From: Arthrobacter sp. B6
GTDB lineage: Bacteria; Actinomycetota; Actinomycetes; Actinomycetales; Micrococcaceae
Direction: 5' to 3'
DNA length: 64,000 bases
NCBI RefSeq assembly: GCF_001663775.1
Contig: NZ_KV467168.1
Location: 1-64,000, forward strand
Below, one piece after another: positions 1 through 10,931 of the stretch. Every line of letters starts with the position of its first letter. The first letter of the stretch is position 1. The position numbers and the translations under genes were made by a program. The notes below the pieces were generated by a model. It saw only the letters and a program-made list of their open reading frames with translations. It did no database searches and had not been told where the DNA came from.

Positions 1-104
1 CCGAAGAACTCCGCCGCCTCGACCCCGACGAAGTCTTCGGAGAAGTGATTACTATTGGACTGCCACGAACCAATCTAAGGAGCGTCCGACCCAGTGAGCG
101 TTGA
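1..104 (+). CDS. opcA: OpcA, glucose-6-phosphate dehydrogenase assembly protein (3' end only)
   Basis: An open frame enters from the left edge (first full codon at base 3) and stops with TGA at 102-104. The visible tail contains LRRLDPDEVFGEV, which resembles the C-terminus of actinobacterial OpcA, the allosteric/assembly factor of glucose-6-phosphate dehydrogenase. OpcA normally sits between zwf and pgl, and pgl follows here with an 11-nt overlap, which supports the call. Only about 33 residues are visible, so the identity rests on this tail and the context. The gene continues outside the window. Confidence 0.75.
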   Translation, partial: EELRRLDPDEVFGEVITIGLPRTNLRSVRPSER

Positions 105-912
105 CCCAAGAGTAAGCATTCATCCTGATTCGTCCGTCCTGATGGCCGCCATCGCTGCCCGCTTGATCACCAAGCTCGTGGACGTGCAGGACAAGCATGG
201 TGAAGCCACGGTGGTGCTCACCGGCGGCACAGTCGGCATCGGAACGCTGAAGGCTGTTGCTGACTCTCCGGCGGCGCCCGCTGTTGATTGGTCGAGGGTG
301 AATTTCTGGTGGGGTGACGAGCGGTTTGTGGCAGCCGACGACGCCGACCGGAACACCAAGCAGGCGTTTGACGCCCTGTTGTCCCACATTCCGGTGGATC
401 CGGCGAGGATCAACCAGCCGGCGTCGTCGGATGATTTTGATACTCCGGAGGAGGCGGCAGAGGACTACGCACGCCGGCTTCGGGAGGCGGCGCAGGCCGA
501 ACATGCGGCGGACATGTCGGATGACCGTCCGGACGAACCGGGCATTGTTCCGCGGCTGGATGTCGTTCTGCTGGGCGTTGGCCCCGATGCCCATGTGGCG
601 TCGCTGTTCCCGGAGCAGGGAGGCATCCGGGAGAAGTCGCTGACCGTCGTCGGCGTCCGCAACTCACCCAAGCCTCCGCCAATGCGTATATCACTGACGC
701 TGCCGGCCATCAACACCGCTGCGGAGGTCTGGATGGTGGTGGCGGGTGAGGACAAAGCCGGTGCCGTGGGCCTCGCGCTTGCCGGTGCCAACCCGGTCCA
801 GGTCCCTGCTGCCGGCCCGCGCGGCACCTCCCGGACTTTATGGCTTATTGATGAGAATGCCGCCTCACGTGTCCCGCGGCAGCTCGTCCGCAAGGACGCC
901 GCGGGCGCGTAA
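94..912 (+). CDS. pgl: 6-phosphogluconolactonase
   Basis: This 272-residue protein hydrolyses 6-phosphogluconolactone in the oxidative pentose phosphate pathway. Family signatures are TGGTVGIGTL (about 43-52), WWGDERFV (72-79) and LGVGPDAHVASLFP in the C-terminal half, all typical of the DevB/SOL family. Length is normal. The GTG start at 94 is preceded by AAGGAG at 77-82 and overlaps the end of opcA, so the two are translationally coupled. Its last 48 bases are antisense to the 3' end of rbpA, so both coding sequences use the same DNA there. Confidence 0.95.
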   Translation: MSVDPRVSIHPDSSVLMAAIAARLITKLVDVQDKHGEATVVLTGGTVGIGTLKAVADSPAAPAVDWSRVNFWWGDERFVAADDADRNTKQAFDALLSHIPVDPARINQPASSDDFDTPEEAAEDYARRLREAAQAEHAADMSDDRPDEPGIVPRLDVVLLGVGPDAHVASLFPEQGGIREKSLTVVGVRNSPKPPPMRISLTLPAINTAAEVWMVVAGEDKAGAVGLALAGANPVQVPAAGPRGTSRTLWLIDENAASRVPRQLVRKDAAGA

Positions 913-1260
913 CCTTTCCAGCGCTCCGGCCAGGACGTCTTCCGCGTCCTGGTCGGAGCGTCTTTCTTTAACGTATTCGAGATGGCTTTTGAAGCCCTCT
1001 TCCGGCGCGTCCAGGCCTGCAGCCTCACGGCCATCCCTGGATGCCGGGGCGCCGCACCTGCGGCAGTCCCACATCACGGGGATCTGGTCCTCCGGAAGCT
1101 TGATGAACACGGGACTCGTCTCATGCCCTTTTGCGCACCAGTAGGACACCCGGATACGCGGCAAACTTTCGCCGTGAACGTCTTCGGACTCGTGCCTGGG
1201 CCCGGCTCCCTCCGTGACACCCACACGGGTGCCGCGGAAGCCTGAAGCAGTATGTACCAT
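865..1260 (-). CDS. rbpA: RNA polymerase-binding protein RbpA
   Basis: RbpA is an actinobacterial protein that binds the principal sigma factor and RNA polymerase and stabilises open complexes. The 131-residue product has a core zinc-ribbon-like domain with Cys42, His46, Cys66 and Cys69 (YWCAKGH and WDCRRCG) followed by a basic linker and a C-terminal sigma-interacting helix. The start at 1260 is chosen because AGGAG lies at good spacing before it (bases 1266-1270); an in-frame extension to 1314 would run into the secG terminator hairpin. It is convergent with pgl and overlaps it by 48 bases. Confidence 0.93.
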   Translation of the reverse strand: MVHTASGFRGTRVGVTEGAGPRHESEDVHGESLPRIRVSYWCAKGHETSPVFIKLPEDQIPVMWDCRRCGAPASRDGREAAGLDAPEEGFKSHLEYVKERRSDQDAEDVLAGALERLRARGVLADELPRDT

Positions 1261-1284
1261 CGGGACTCCTGACCGCTTAAAACG

Positions 1285-1319
1285 AAACTGTGGCTGTTGG
1301 GAGCCAACAGCCACAGTTT
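1285..1319 (-). terminator. Terminator-like hairpin downstream of secG
   Basis: A perfect 16-bp inverted repeat (1285-1300 with 1304-1319) surrounds a 3-nt loop. It lies between the secG stop and the rbpA start. Reading the minus strand, the stem is followed by CGTTTTAAG, a short T-run containing TTAA. It probably ends the gap-pgk-tpiA-secG transcript. Confidence 0.8.
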
Positions 1320-1373
1320 AGTTCGGAGTTTCCCCGGGCGGCAGTGCCGAACGGGGATCAGTTGTTTCCGCGG

Positions 1374-1631
1374 TCAGGAGTCACCCGAGCCGCTGAACCT
1401 CATGAGAAGGCCGAGAGCAATGATCACGACGCCCCAGGTGATGCCCAGGATCACCGTGAACCTGTTGAGGTTTCGCTCCGCAACGCCGGAAGAGCTTAGT
1501 CCGGAGCTCATGCCGCCACCGAACATGTCCGACAGGCCACCGCCCCGTCCCTTGTGCAGGAGGATGAGCAGCGTCAGCAGAAGGCTGGTGATGCCCAGGA
1601 GGATCTGCAGAATGACATGAAGAACGTCCAC
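1374..1631 (-). CDS. secG: Preprotein translocase subunit SecG
   Basis: This 85-residue protein has two membrane segments (about 4-24 and 58-79) flanking a glycine-rich cytoplasmic loop (KGRGGGLSDMFGGG), the classic SecG layout. It is the non-essential accessory subunit of the SecYEG channel. The start is GTG with GAAAGG a few bases upstream. It follows tpiA by about 50 bases in the same direction, the usual actinobacterial gap-pgk-tpiA-secG order, and ends at a strong hairpin. Confidence 0.94.
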   Translation of the reverse strand: MDVLHVILQILLGITSLLLTLLILLHKGRGGGLSDMFGGGMSSGLSSSGVAERNLNRFTVILGITWGVVIIALGLLMRFSGSGDS

Positions 1632-1682
1632 GACGGCCTTTCAGAAGATTGGAATTGCGGGAGCCTTGCGCTGCGTCGCGGA

Positions 1683-2498
1683 CTAGTCCGTCAGCAGGTG
1701 ACTCTCGAACCTGACAATATTAGCAAACTCCGCAGGGTCGAGGCTCGCGCCTCCCACCAACACGCCGTCGACGTCGCGCTCATTGAGGATGGCGGCAACG
1801 TTGCTGGCCTTGACGGAGCCGCCGTAGAGCAACCGGATCTTTGCCGCGACGTCGTCACCGAAGATCGTGGCGAGTTCGGCGCGGATGGCGGCGCACATTT
1901 CCTGTGCATCTTCCGGACCTGCGACTTCGCCGGTGCCGATGGCCCAGACGGGCTCGTACGCCACAACAAGCTCGGCGGCCTGTTCCGGGGTGAGGCCTGC
2001 GACGCCGGCGCGGAGCTGGGTCAGGGTGTGCTCGACGTGGGTGCCGGCCTGGCGGATTTCCAGGCCTTCGCCTACGCAAAGCACGGGGACCAGGCCGTGC
2101 TTGTAGGCAGCCTTGACCTTGGCGTTGAGCACCTCATCCGACTCGAGGTGGATGGTCCGGCGTTCGCTGTGGCCCACAAGCACGTACTTGCAGCCCAGCT
2201 TGCCGAGGAACTGGCCGGAGATGTCGCCGGTGTAAGCTCCCGAATCGAACTGGGACAGGTCCTGGGCGCCGTAGGCAACATCGAGTTCATCGCCCTGCAC
2301 CAGCGTCTGAACGCCGCGAAGGTCCGTGAACGGAGGAAAGACCGCCACCTCCACCCGGCTGTAGTCGTGCTTGGCATCTGACAGGGTCCAGGCCAGTTTC
2401 TGCAGCAGGGTGATGCCCTGGACATGGTCCATGTTCATCTTCCAGTTGCCTGCGATGAAAGGCGTACGGTCGAAAGAGCCGTTCGTTGACGTAGTCAC
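1683..2498 (-). CDS. tpiA: Triosephosphate isomerase
   Basis: The enzyme interconverts dihydroxyacetone phosphate and glyceraldehyde-3-phosphate. The 271-residue TIM barrel carries the active-site lysine in GNWKMN (Lys20), the catalytic histidine in LVGHSERR, the catalytic glutamate in [11 protein letters not shown], and the phosphate-binding LYGGSV and GGASL loops. The GTG at 2498 is preferred over an in-frame ATG at 2519 because GGAGAA lies correctly in front of it and the longer form would add residues not expected in the family. It is separated from pgk by a large hairpin that may tune expression within the operon. Confidence 0.95.
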   Translation of the reverse strand: MTTSTNGSFDRTPFIAGNWKMNMDHVQGITLLQKLAWTLSDAKHDYSRVEVAVFPPFTDLRGVQTLVQGDELDVAYGAQDLSQFDSGAYTGDISGQFLGKLGCKYVLVGHSERRTIHLESDEVLNAKVKAAYKHGLVPVLCVGEGLEIRQAGTHVEHTLTQLRAGVAGLTPEQAAELVVAYEPVWAIGTGEVAGPEDAQEMCAAIRAELATIFGDDVAAKIRLLYGGSVKASNVAAILNERDVDGVLVGGASLDPAEFANIVRFESHLLTD

Positions 2499-2528
2499 GT
2501 ATTCTCCAAAAGTTCGCAAAGGATGTAG

Positions 2529-2566
2529 CCGGCCGGCAGGGAACCCGCGGGCTCCCTGCCGGCCGG
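2529..2566 (-). other. Intercistronic hairpin between pgk and tpiA
   Basis: A 14-bp perfect inverted repeat (2529-2542 with 2553-2566), extended by an inner CCC/GGG pair, fills the 91-base gap between the pgk stop and tpiA start. It has no T-run, so partial termination or an mRNA-stability element inside the glycolytic operon is more likely than full termination. Confidence 0.7.
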
Positions 2567-2589
2567 AAGGACTTGGCAGTCGGGGTTAC

Positions 2590-3816
2590 CTAGCGGTCCA
2601 GGACAGTCAGTCCGGGAAGGTCCTTGCCTTCGAGGTATTCCAGGCTGGCGCCGCCACCGGTGGAAATATGTCCGAACTGGTCGTCCGAGAAGCCGAGGGT
2701 CCTTACGGCGGCAGCGGAGTCCCCGCCGCCCACCACAGTGAACGCGTCAGCTTCGGTCAGGGCCTGCGCCACTGCCCGGGTACCGCCGGAGAAGGCCTCG
2801 AATTCGAAGACGCCCATGGGGCCGTTCCAGAACACCGTCCTGGCACCCTTGATCCGGTCCGCGAAAGCGGCTGCTGAGTCCGGTCCGATGTCCAGGCCGA
2901 TTCCCTGGGTGCCAAAGCTGCTGCCCTCGATGCCGTCTGCGGGGACGGTCTCGTGGTCGGCGTCGGCGGCGAACTTGCTGGCCACAACGATGTCGGTGGG
3001 CACAACAAACTCGGTTCCGGCGTCGGCTGCCCGCTTCAGGTAGTCCTGGACAACAGGAATCTGGTCTTCCTCGAGGAGGCTGCCGGCCACTTTGTGGCCA
3101 ACAGCTGCGAGGAAGGTGAACAGCATTCCGCCACCCACCAGGATGGTGTCCGCCTTGCCAATAAGGTTGTCGATGACCGCCAGCTTGTCCGAGACCTTGG
3201 AGCCACCGAGCACCACCACGTAGGGACGCTGCGTGTCAGCCGTGAGCTTGCGCAGCACCTCCACTTCGGTGTGCACGAGGTCGCCCTGGAAGGACGGGAG
3301 CCGGGTGGCGACGTCGTACACGCTGGCGTGCTTGCGGTGGACCGCGCCGAAGGCATCGTCCACGAAGGCGCCGTTGTCACCGGTGAGGGCGACCAGCTCA
3401 TCCGCGAAGGCGGCGCGTTCGGCGTCATCCTTGGAGGTTTCGCGGCTGTCAAAGCGGACGTTCTCCAGGACAAGCACTTCGCCGTCCTGCAGGGCGGAGG
3501 CGTGCTCCTTGGCGGAGCTCCCGACGGTGTCGTCCGCGAGGGAGACCTTGAACTCTGCAAGTTCGGCCAGCCGGGATGCGGCGGGCTTGAGCGAGTATTT
3601 CTCCTCCGGAGTGCCCTTGGGCCGTCCGAGGTGGGCTGTTACCAGCACGCGGGCACCGGCGTCCGTGAGCTTCGTCAGGACTGGCAGTGAGGCTTTGATC
3701 CGGCCATCGTCAGTCACTGTAGAGCCGTCGAGCGGCACATTCAGGTCACTTCTGACAAGAATGTACCGCCCGCGGACACCTTCAGCGATCAGTTCGTTGA
3801 GGGTGTGAAATGTCAT
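2590..3816 (-). CDS. pgk: Phosphoglycerate kinase
   Basis: This 408-residue glycolytic kinase transfers phosphate from 1,3-bisphosphoglycerate to ADP. It shows the substrate-binding segment VRSDLNVPL near the N-terminus, the hinge-region motif LGGSKVSDK, and the nucleotide-binding GGGDSAAA near the C-terminus. Length is typical. The ATG at 3816 is chosen rather than the longer frame to 3849, which overlaps gap. The start lies 10 bases after the gap stop, so the two are co-transcribed. A TAGGGT hexamer overlaps the gap stop (3824-3829), 7 nt before the ATG, and could serve as an internal leaderless promoter; this is speculative. Confidence 0.96.
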   Translation of the reverse strand: MTFHTLNELIAEGVRGRYILVRSDLNVPLDGSTVTDDGRIKASLPVLTKLTDAGARVLVTAHLGRPKGTPEEKYSLKPAASRLAELAEFKVSLADDTVGSSAKEHASALQDGEVLVLENVRFDSRETSKDDAERAAFADELVALTGDNGAFVDDAFGAVHRKHASVYDVATRLPSFQGDLVHTEVEVLRKLTADTQRPYVVVLGGSKVSDKLAVIDNLIGKADTILVGGGMLFTFLAAVGHKVAGSLLEEDQIPVVQDYLKRAADAGTEFVVPTDIVVASKFAADADHETVPADGIEGSSFGTQGIGLDIGPDSAAAFADRIKGARTVFWNGPMGVFEFEAFSGGTRAVAQALTEADAFTVVGGGDSAAAVRTLGFSDDQFGHISTGGGASLEYLEGKDLPGLTVLDR

Positions 3817-3826
3817 GTGTCTAACC

Positions 3827-5003
<1,177 letters not shown>

Positions 5004-5035
5004 AGGTCCGCCCCCGCAAGTGCGGGGGCGGACCT
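5004..5035 (-). terminator. Terminator-like hairpin downstream of sodA
   Basis: A 14-bp GC-rich inverted repeat (5004-5017 with 5022-5035) has a 4-nt loop and lies 67 bases after the sodA stop. On the minus strand the stem is followed by ACTTAAAC rather than a T-run. Confidence 0.8.
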
Positions 5036-5101
5036 TCCACATTCCGGCCATAATCCGCCGAAATGTGAAGTTTGTTACAGGCGCATGTTGCGCCAATCAC
5101 A

Positions 5102-5728
5102 CTACGGGAGGGTGATGAGTCCCGTGGCGTTGGTGCGCGCTGCTTCGAAGCGCTTGGCGACATCGGCCCAGTTGACGATGTTCCAGAATGCCTTGACGTA
5201 GTCGGCCTTGACGTTGACGTAGTCCAGGTAGAAGGCGTGCTCCCACATGTCCAGCATCAGCAGCGGGGTGGTGCCCAGCGCGACGTTCCCCTGCTGGTCG
5301 TAGAGCTGCTCGATGACCAGGTTGCCGCCGATGGGCTCGTAGGCCAGGAAGCCCCAGCCGGAGCCCTGCAGGCCGAGCGCCGCAGCGCTGAACTGGGCCC
5401 GGAAAGCGTCAAACGAACCGAAGGAGTCGTCGATGGCCGCGGCCAGTTCGCCCTCGGGCTTGTCGCCACCGTCCGGCGACAGGTTGTTCCAGAACACCGA
5501 GTGGTTGATGTGCCCGCCGGTGTGGAACGCAAGGTCCTTGGAAAGGCGGTTGATGTTGGCGAAATCGCCCTTGTCGCGCGCCTCTGCCAGCTGGGCCAGG
5601 GCATTGTTGGCCCCTGCCACGTAGGCGGCGTGGTGCTTGCTGTGGTGCAGCTCCATGATGCGCGCAGAAATGTGCGGCTCAAGGGCGGCGTAGTCGTAGC
5701 TGAGCTCAGGCAATACGTACTCGGTCAC
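5102..5728 (-). CDS. sodA: Superoxide dismutase, Fe/Mn family
   Basis: This 208-residue enzyme dismutates superoxide. Metal ligands are recognisable as the histidine in LHHSKHH, the histidine in HINHSVFW, and the Asp and His in [11 protein letters not shown]. Residue pattern and Arthrobacter relatives favour manganese, but the metal cannot be fixed from sequence alone. The GTG at 5728 is chosen because GGAGG stands 6 bases before it; the in-frame upstream region is not SOD-like. It lies between whiA and gap and has its own terminator, so it is probably a separate transcription unit inserted in an otherwise conserved neighbourhood. Confidence 0.95.
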   Translation of the reverse strand: MTEYVLPELSYDYAALEPHISARIMELHHSKHHAAYVAGANNALAQLAEARDKGDFANINRLSKDLAFHTGGHINHSVFWNNLSPDGGDKPEGELAAAIDDSFGSFDAFRAQFSAAALGLQGSGWGFLAYEPIGGNLVIEQLYDQQGNVALGTTPLLMLDMWEHAFYLDYVNVKADYVKAFWNIVNWADVAKRFEAARTNATGLITLP

Positions 5729-5865
5729 AAAATCCTCCATCGTCGTGGACTGTCTGTCCGGTTGGTAACTCTGTCGATTGCGCATCCGGATGACTGGCAT
5801 CCGGAAGAATGCTGTGGCGGGAATGGCGGGCATTTCCGTCACATGGTCTTGATTCTAGGGGGCCG

Positions 5866-6846
5866 CTACTCGTCCAGCATTTCCGGCGTCACATTGGCGT
5901 CCGTTCCGGGGATGCCCAGGTCAAGGGCACGTTTGTCGGCCATGGCGAGCAGCCTGCGGATACGGCCGGCGATGGCGTCCTTGGTCATCACGGGATCAGC
6001 CAGCCGGCCAAGTTCGTCCAGGCTGGCCTGCTTGTGGGCGACCCGGAGTTCGCCGGCGTATTTGAGGTGGTCCGGGACGTCGTCCCCGAGGATCTCCAAG
6101 GCGCGATCGACCCGCGCGCCGGCCGCCACGGCGGCCTGCGCGGAGCGCCTGAGGTTGGCGTCGTCGAAGTTGGCCAGGCGGTTTGCGGTGGCGCGGACTT
6201 CCTTGCGCATCCGGCGTTCCTCCCACACCATGAGGGCGTCGTGGGCCCCCATCCGGGTCAGGAGCGCGGCGATGGTGTCTCCGTCCCGGATGACCACGCG
6301 GTCAACGCCCCGGACTTCCCGGGCTTTGGCCTGGATGCCGAGGCGCCGGGCTGCGCCAACCAGCGCCAGCGCCGATTCGGGCCCCGGGCAGGTAACTTCC
6401 AGGGAGGAGGAGCGGCCGGGTTCCGTGAGGGATCCGTGGGAGAGGAAAGCACCGCGCCACACGGCTTCGGCGTCTGCTGCTGAACCGTTAACGACGGCGG
6501 AAGGCAGCCCCCGGACGGGCCGGCCACGGCCGTCCAGGAGCCCGGTCTGCCGTGCCAGCGCTTCGCCGTCGCGCACCACCCGGACGACATAGCGGCTGCC
6601 CTTGCGGAGGCCCCCGCCGGAGACAACGATGATCTCGCTCTGGTGTCCGTAGACTTCCGCGATGGCGGCACGGAGACGCCGTGCCGTGGACGCCAGGTCC
6701 ACTTCGGCTTCGATCACAATCCGGCCGGAGATGATGTGCAGGCCGCCGGCGAACCGGAGCATCGCAGAGACCTCGGCCTTGCGGACCGATGATTTCTTGA
6801 TGTCCAGACGGGACAGTTCTTCCTTGACTGATGCTGTCAGTGCCAT
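5866..6846 (-). CDS. whiA: DNA-binding protein WhiA
   Basis: This 326-residue protein matches WhiA, which joins an N-terminal LAGLIDADG-like domain (about 1-200) to a C-terminal helix-turn-helix region (about 220-315, ending near [15 protein letters not shown]). In Streptomyces it works with WhiB in sporulation septation; in non-sporulating actinobacteria and Firmicutes it affects cell division and metabolism. It starts 9 bases after the yvcK stop with AGGAAGG upstream, giving the conserved rapZ-yvcK-whiA cluster. Confidence 0.95.
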   Translation of the reverse strand: MALTASVKEELSRLDIKKSSVRKAEVSAMLRFAGGLHIISGRIVIEAEVDLASTARRLRAAIAEVYGHQSEIIVVSGGGLRKGSRYVVRVVRDGEALARQTGLLDGRGRPVRGLPSAVVNGSAADAEAVWRGAFLSHGSLTEPGRSSSLEVTCPGPESALALVGAARRLGIQAKAREVRGVDRVVIRDGDTIAALLTRMGAHDALMVWEERRMRKEVRATANRLANFDDANLRRSAQAAVAAGARVDRALEILGDDVPDHLKYAGELRVAHKQASLDELGRLADPVMTKDAIAGRIRRLLAMADKRALDLGIPGTDANVTPEMLDE

Positions 6847-6855
6847 GGCACCTTC

Positions 6856-7875
6856 CTAACTGTTCCCAAATATGTCTTGGTACGCCGTTGCCAGACGCAG
6901 TGGGTCATGGACGGGTCGGCGGCCCGACGCCCCTACTTTACCCAAGACAACCTCGGCACCGATCATCCCGGCTGCCCTTTCGAACTCCTGCCGGTCGGGG
7001 ACGGAAGCGGGATCGGCCAGGACAACATCAACATTGAACTCGGGGGCGTAGCGCCGCAGGACATGAAGGTGGTCGGCAGCCGTCATGCCGGTGGTTTCCT
7101 TGGTGTCCGTGGCCAGGTTCATGGTCAGGCAGCGCTTGGCCGGCGTGTGGCATAACGCCTGCCGCATCTCGGGGAGCAACAAGTGCGGCAGCACCGACGT
7201 GTACCAGGAACCGGGGCCCAGGATGACCCAGTCCGCCAACTCGATCGCCGTCAGCGCCTCGACACAGGCCGGCGCGGCTTCCGGCAGGAGTCGCACCTGT
7301 TCCAGCGAACCCGCAACAGCGCAGCGCGCCTGGCCCCGGATGGTTTGCAGTTCCGAAGTGCCGTCGGGTGAAGTCACCCGGATGTCGCCTTCGATAGTCA
7401 GCGGCTCTGTGGACATGGGCAGCACCTGTCCGCGGGCGCCGAGCAGCGCACCGGCCCACCTCAGCCCGGCCACTGTGTCACCGAGCAGTTCCCACAGGGT
7501 GACGATCAGCAGGTTGCCCGTTGCGTGTTCGTCCAGGGAGCCGCCTGGTCCCTTCCCGGGGCGGAAGCGGTGCTGCATGACGTCGCGCCACGTGCGTCCC
7601 CAGTCCGTGTCGTCGCACAAAGCGGACAGCGCCATCCGCAGGTCCCCGGGCGGGAGGACGCCGTACTCGTCGCGCAGGCGCCCGGAAGAACCGCCGTCGT
7701 CCGCCACCGTCACAATCGCGGTGAGCTCCGAGGTGAGCAGGCGCAGCGCGGAGAGGGACGCCGACAGGCCGTGGCCGCCCCCGAGTGCCACGACCGTGGG
7801 GCCCTTGTCCTGCTGGCTGGCTCCGGTTCCGCCCGACGGCGGAATCAGCGGCAGCGGGCCGGTAAGCAACCCCAT
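6856..7875 (-). CDS. yvcK: Gluconeogenesis factor YvcK (CofD-like)
   Basis: This 339-residue protein of the CofD/UPF0052 fold shows VVALGGGHGLSASL near residues 28-41, a DDGGSSGRL loop and PPGDLR, as expected for YvcK (CuvA in mycobacteria), a UDP-sugar-binding protein linked to cell-wall homeostasis and growth on gluconeogenic carbon. The ATG at 7875 overlaps the rapZ stop by one base (TAATG), giving tight coupling; the longer frame to 7989 would lie inside rapZ and is rejected. Confidence 0.93.
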   Translation of the reverse strand: MGLLTGPLPLIPPSGGTGASQQDKGPTVVALGGGHGLSASLSALRLLTSELTAIVTVADDGGSSGRLRDEYGVLPPGDLRMALSALCDDTDWGRTWRDVMQHRFRPGKGPGGSLDEHATGNLLIVTLWELLGDTVAGLRWAGALLGARGQVLPMSTEPLTIEGDIRVTSPDGTSELQTIRGQARCAVAGSLEQVRLLPEAAPACVEALTAIELADWVILGPGSWYTSVLPHLLLPEMRQALCHTPAKRCLTMNLATDTKETTGMTAADHLHVLRRYAPEFNVDVVLADPASVPDRQEFERAAGMIGAEVVLGKVGASGRRPVHDPLRLATAYQDIFGNS

Positions 7876-8798
7876 TATTCGCGGCCCAGATCCCGGTGGG
7901 TCGTTGTCACGGTGACCCGGGGATATTGGGCCAGTTTCTTGGAAAGTTCGACGGCGACAGCCACCGACCGGTGCTTGCCGCCGGTGCACCCCACTGCGAT
8001 CGTGGCGTAGTGCTTGTTTTCGCGGCGGTAGCCGTCCAGGACCGGCTCCAGCGCGAGGACGTAGCGGTCCACGAAGTTCTTGACTCCCTCCGCCTCCAGC
8101 ACATAGTCGCTGACGTCCTTGTCGAGGCCCGTATGCGGGCGAAGCTGGGGAACCCAGTGCGGGTTCGGGATGAAGCGGACGTCGGCGACGTAGTTCGAAT
8201 CGACGGGAAGTCCGTATTTGAAGCCGAAGCTCATGACGTTGAGCCGCAAGGCCACCGGGCCGGTCTCGCTGAATAGTTCGGTGATGGCCGTGGCCAGGCC
8301 GTGGACGTTGTAGGTGGACGTGTCCAGCACGACGTCGGAGCTGTCCCGCAGTTCGGTCAGCACCTCGCGCTCGGCGGCTATGCCGTCAAGGATCCGGCCG
8401 CCTTCCTGAAGCGGATGCGGCCGGCGGCCCTGCTCGAAGCGGCGGACCAGGACGTCGTCGCTGGCGTCCAGGAACAGCACCCGGAACGTGACCCCACTGG
8501 CGGCCAGCGCGCCGAGCGCGGCGCGGATGTCGGCGAACAGTCCCTTGCTGCGGACGTCCATAACGACGGCCAGCCGGGGAATGGACTGCGGCGCGTGCGA
8601 CACCAGCTCCGCGAGCGTACCCAGCATCTGCGGCGGGAGGTTCTCCACGACGTACCAGCCGTGGTCCTCCAGTGCGTCCGCAGCCGTGCTGCGCCCCGCC
8701 CCGGACATTCCGGTCACCACCAGCAGTTCCGCTTCGAGGGGCTTGACCGGCGTCATCCCGTCGTGCTCCGTCCCGGATCCCGCCGTCGAGTCTGCCAT
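7875..8798 (-). CDS. rapZ: RapZ/YvcJ-family nucleotide-binding protein
   Basis: This 307-residue P-loop protein has a Walker A-like [11 protein letters not shown] (about 29-39) and the C-terminal RapZ region with [16 protein letters not shown]. In E. coli RapZ is an RNase adaptor for GlmZ; in Gram-positives (YvcJ) it binds and hydrolyses nucleotides. No GlmZ pathway is known in this group, so the RNA-adaptor role is not claimed. It lies 70 bases downstream of uvrC and overlaps yvcK. Confidence 0.93.
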   Translation of the reverse strand: MADSTAGSGTEHDGMTPVKPLEAELLVVTGMSGAGRSTAADALEDHGWYVVENLPPQMLGTLAELVSHAPQSIPRLAVVMDVRSKGLFADIRAALGALAASGVTFRVLFLDASDDVLVRRFEQGRRPHPLQEGGRILDGIAAEREVLTELRDSSDVVLDTSTYNVHGLATAITELFSETGPVALRLNVMSFGFKYGLPVDSNYVADVRFIPNPHWVPQLRPHTGLDKDVSDYVLEAEGVKNFVDRYVLALEPVLDGYRRENKHYATIAVGCTGGKHRSVAVAVELSKKLAQYPRVTVTTTHRDLGRE

Positions 8799-8868
8799 TT
8801 ATTCCGCCCCGTTCCTGTCCTCATGTTGGCGGGGAACCGCAACCGCGGAATCCCCGACCCTACCCTAG

Positions 8869-10875
8869 CTAAGTTTCGAGGATTTCGCCGGTGGCCATGT
8901 TCACTGCGGGGACCAGTTCCGCGGCCTCAGCATCAGAGCTGAAGTGGGCAACAATGGCACTCGCCAGCGCAGGACCGATGCCTTTCGCCGCCGCGAGTTC
9001 CTCCGCCGATGCTGCCTTGATCCCCTTGAGGGAACCAAAGTGGGCGAGCAAGGCCTTGCGCTTGGACTCCCCGAGCCCCGGTACGCCGTCCAGGGCGGAG
9101 ACGGTCATGGCCTTTCCGCGCTTCTGGCGGTGGAAGGTGATGGCAAAGCGGTGGGCCTCATCGCGGACGCGCTGCAGCAGGTACAGCCCGGCGGATGTCC
9201 TGGGCAGGATCACGGGGAAGTCACTGTCAGGCAGCCAGACCTCCTCGAGGCGTTTGGCCAGGCCCACCACGTATACGTCGTCGATGCCAAGATCGGCGAG
9301 GGCCCGCGCCGCCGCGTTGACCTGGGGCTTGCCGCCGTCGACCACCACCAGGTTGGGCGGATAGGCGAACTTTGCCCGCGGAGCCGGGGTGGTGGTGTCC
9401 AGGACTGCAGCGTCAGCGGCCGCGTCCAGGGCGGCCTGGTGCCCGGCAAGAGCGGAGGCTTCCACTTGCGCCGTCTTGTCCGTGAGGTAGTGCCTGAAGC
9501 GCCTGGTCAGGACGTCGTGCATGGCCGCGGTGTCGTCGGCGGCCGCGGCGCCGGTGACGGAAAACCTGCGGTAGTCGGACTTCTTGGGCAGGCCGTCCTC
9601 GACGACGACCATGGAGGCCACCACGTTGGTGCCTTGGACGTGGGAGACGTCAAAGCATTCGATGCGAAGGAGCGCCACCGGCAGGTCCAGTGCTTCCTGG
9701 AGTTCCTGGAGTGCCTGGGAGCGGACGGTGAGATCACCGGCGCGGCGGGTCTTGTGGAGTTTGAGGGCATGCTCGGCGTTCTCGCGGACAGTGGACATCA
9801 GTGCGGCCTTGTCGCCGCGCTGCGGAACCCTGATGTCGACTTTCGCGCCCCGCAGGCCGCCCAGCCACATGGCCAGCTCGGCCTGGTTGCTGGGGGCTAC
9901 CGGAACCAGAACCTCGCGCGGGAGCCGGCCGTGGCTGTCCCCGTCTTCGCCGTAGACCTGCTGCAGCAGGTGCTCCACCAGTTCAGGAGGGGTGGAATCC
10001 TCGACCTTTTCGACCACCCAGCCACGCTGGCCACGGACCCGTCCTCCCCGTACGTGGAACACCTGTACGGCGGCCTCAAGCTCATCTTCGTGAAGGGCGA
10101 AGACATCGGCGTCCGTGTCTTCCGCCAGTACCACGGCGTTCCGCTCAAAGACCTTGCGGAGGGCGGCAATGTCATCGCGCAGGCGCGCAGCGCGCTCATA
10201 GTCGAGCTCGGCCACGGCGGACGCCATTTCCTTGTCCAGCCGGGAGATGAACCGCTTGGCTTCGCCCCCCATAAAAGCGCAGAAATCTTCGGCCAGCGCA
10301 CGGTGGTCCTCCGGGGAGATCCGGCCGACGCAGGGTGCCGAGCACTTGTCGATGTATCCCAGGAGGCAGGGCCGGCCACTGGCCTGCGCCCTCTTGAGGA
10401 CTCCGGCGGAGCAGCTGCGGACGGGGAATACGCGCAGGAGCGTGTCCATCGTTTCCCTGATGGCGCCCGCGGTGTAAGGCCCGAAGTAGCGTGTGCCCTT
10501 CCGCCTGTCACCCCGCATCACCTGGACCCTGGGCAACTTCTCGCTCATGGTCAGCGCCAGGTAGGGGTAGGTCTTATCGTCCCGGAAGACCACGTTGAAG
10601 CGCGGCTTGAACTCTTTGATCCAGGTGTATTCCAGCTGCAGGGACTCCAGCTCGCTGCCCACAACTGTCCATTCCACGCTGCTGGCCGCATGCACCATGG
10701 CATGGGTCTTGGGCAGCAGGCCCGCCGGGTTCGCGAAATAGGAGTTCAGCCGCGAACGCAGACTCTTGGCTTTGCCGACATAGATGACCCTGCCGTGCGG
10801 GTCACGGAATCTGTAGACCCCCGGGTTGGTGGGAATCTCTCCCGTCTGGGGCCGGTAACTTGCTGGATTTGCCAC
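8869..10875 (-). CDS. uvrC: Excinuclease ABC subunit C
   Basis: This 668-residue subunit makes both incisions in nucleotide excision repair. Domains in order are the GIY-YIG nuclease (about 17-95, [20 protein letters not shown]), a UvrB-interacting UVR motif near 210-245, the RNase H-like nuclease in the C-terminal half ([14 protein letters not shown]), and a terminal helix-hairpin-helix pair ([14 protein letters not shown]). The GTG start has no ribosome-binding site; TAGACT stands 6 bases upstream, suggesting a leaderless mRNA. Confidence 0.97.
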   Translation of the reverse strand: MANPASYRPQTGEIPTNPGVYRFRDPHGRVIYVGKAKSLRSRLNSYFANPAGLLPKTHAMVHAASSVEWTVVGSELESLQLEYTWIKEFKPRFNVVFRDDKTYPYLALTMSEKLPRVQVMRGDRRKGTRYFGPYTAGAIRETMDTLLRVFPVRSCSAGVLKRAQASGRPCLLGYIDKCSAPCVGRISPEDHRALAEDFCAFMGGEAKRFISRLDKEMASAVAELDYERAARLRDDIAALRKVFERNAVVLAEDTDADVFALHEDELEAAVQVFHVRGGRVRGQRGWVVEKVEDSTPPELVEHLLQQVYGEDGDSHGRLPREVLVPVAPSNQAELAMWLGGLRGAKVDIRVPQRGDKAALMSTVRENAEHALKLHKTRRAGDLTVRSQALQELQEALDLPVALLRIECFDVSHVQGTNVVASMVVVEDGLPKKSDYRRFSVTGAAAADDTAAMHDVLTRRFRHYLTDKTAQVEASALAGHQAALDAAADAAVLDTTTPAPRAKFAYPPNLVVVDGGKPQVNAAARALADLGIDDVYVVGLAKRLEEVWLPDSDFPVILPRTSAGLYLLQRVRDEAHRFAITFHRQKRGKAMTVSALDGVPGLGESKRKALLAHFGSLKGIKAASAEELAAAKGIGPALASAIVAHFSSDAEAAELVPAVNMATGEILET

Positions 10876-10881
10876 CTATCC

Positions 10882-10887
10882 AGTCTA
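10882..10887 (-). promoter_or_regulatory. -10 hexamer of a leaderless uvrC promoter
   Basis: TAGACT on the minus strand ends 6 nt before the uvrC GTG, and no Shine-Dalgarno sequence lies between. No good -35 is visible. Confidence 0.6.
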
Positions 10888-10931
10888 CTGAGGCGGCGCG
10901 GCAGCAGGCGCCACCGGCATGGCTCCGGTGC

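Noticed and set aside
7876..7989. Longer yvcK start at 7989
   Set aside because: The added residues are antisense-free but lie inside rapZ coding sequence and lack family resemblance; the TAATG overlap at 7875 is the natural start.
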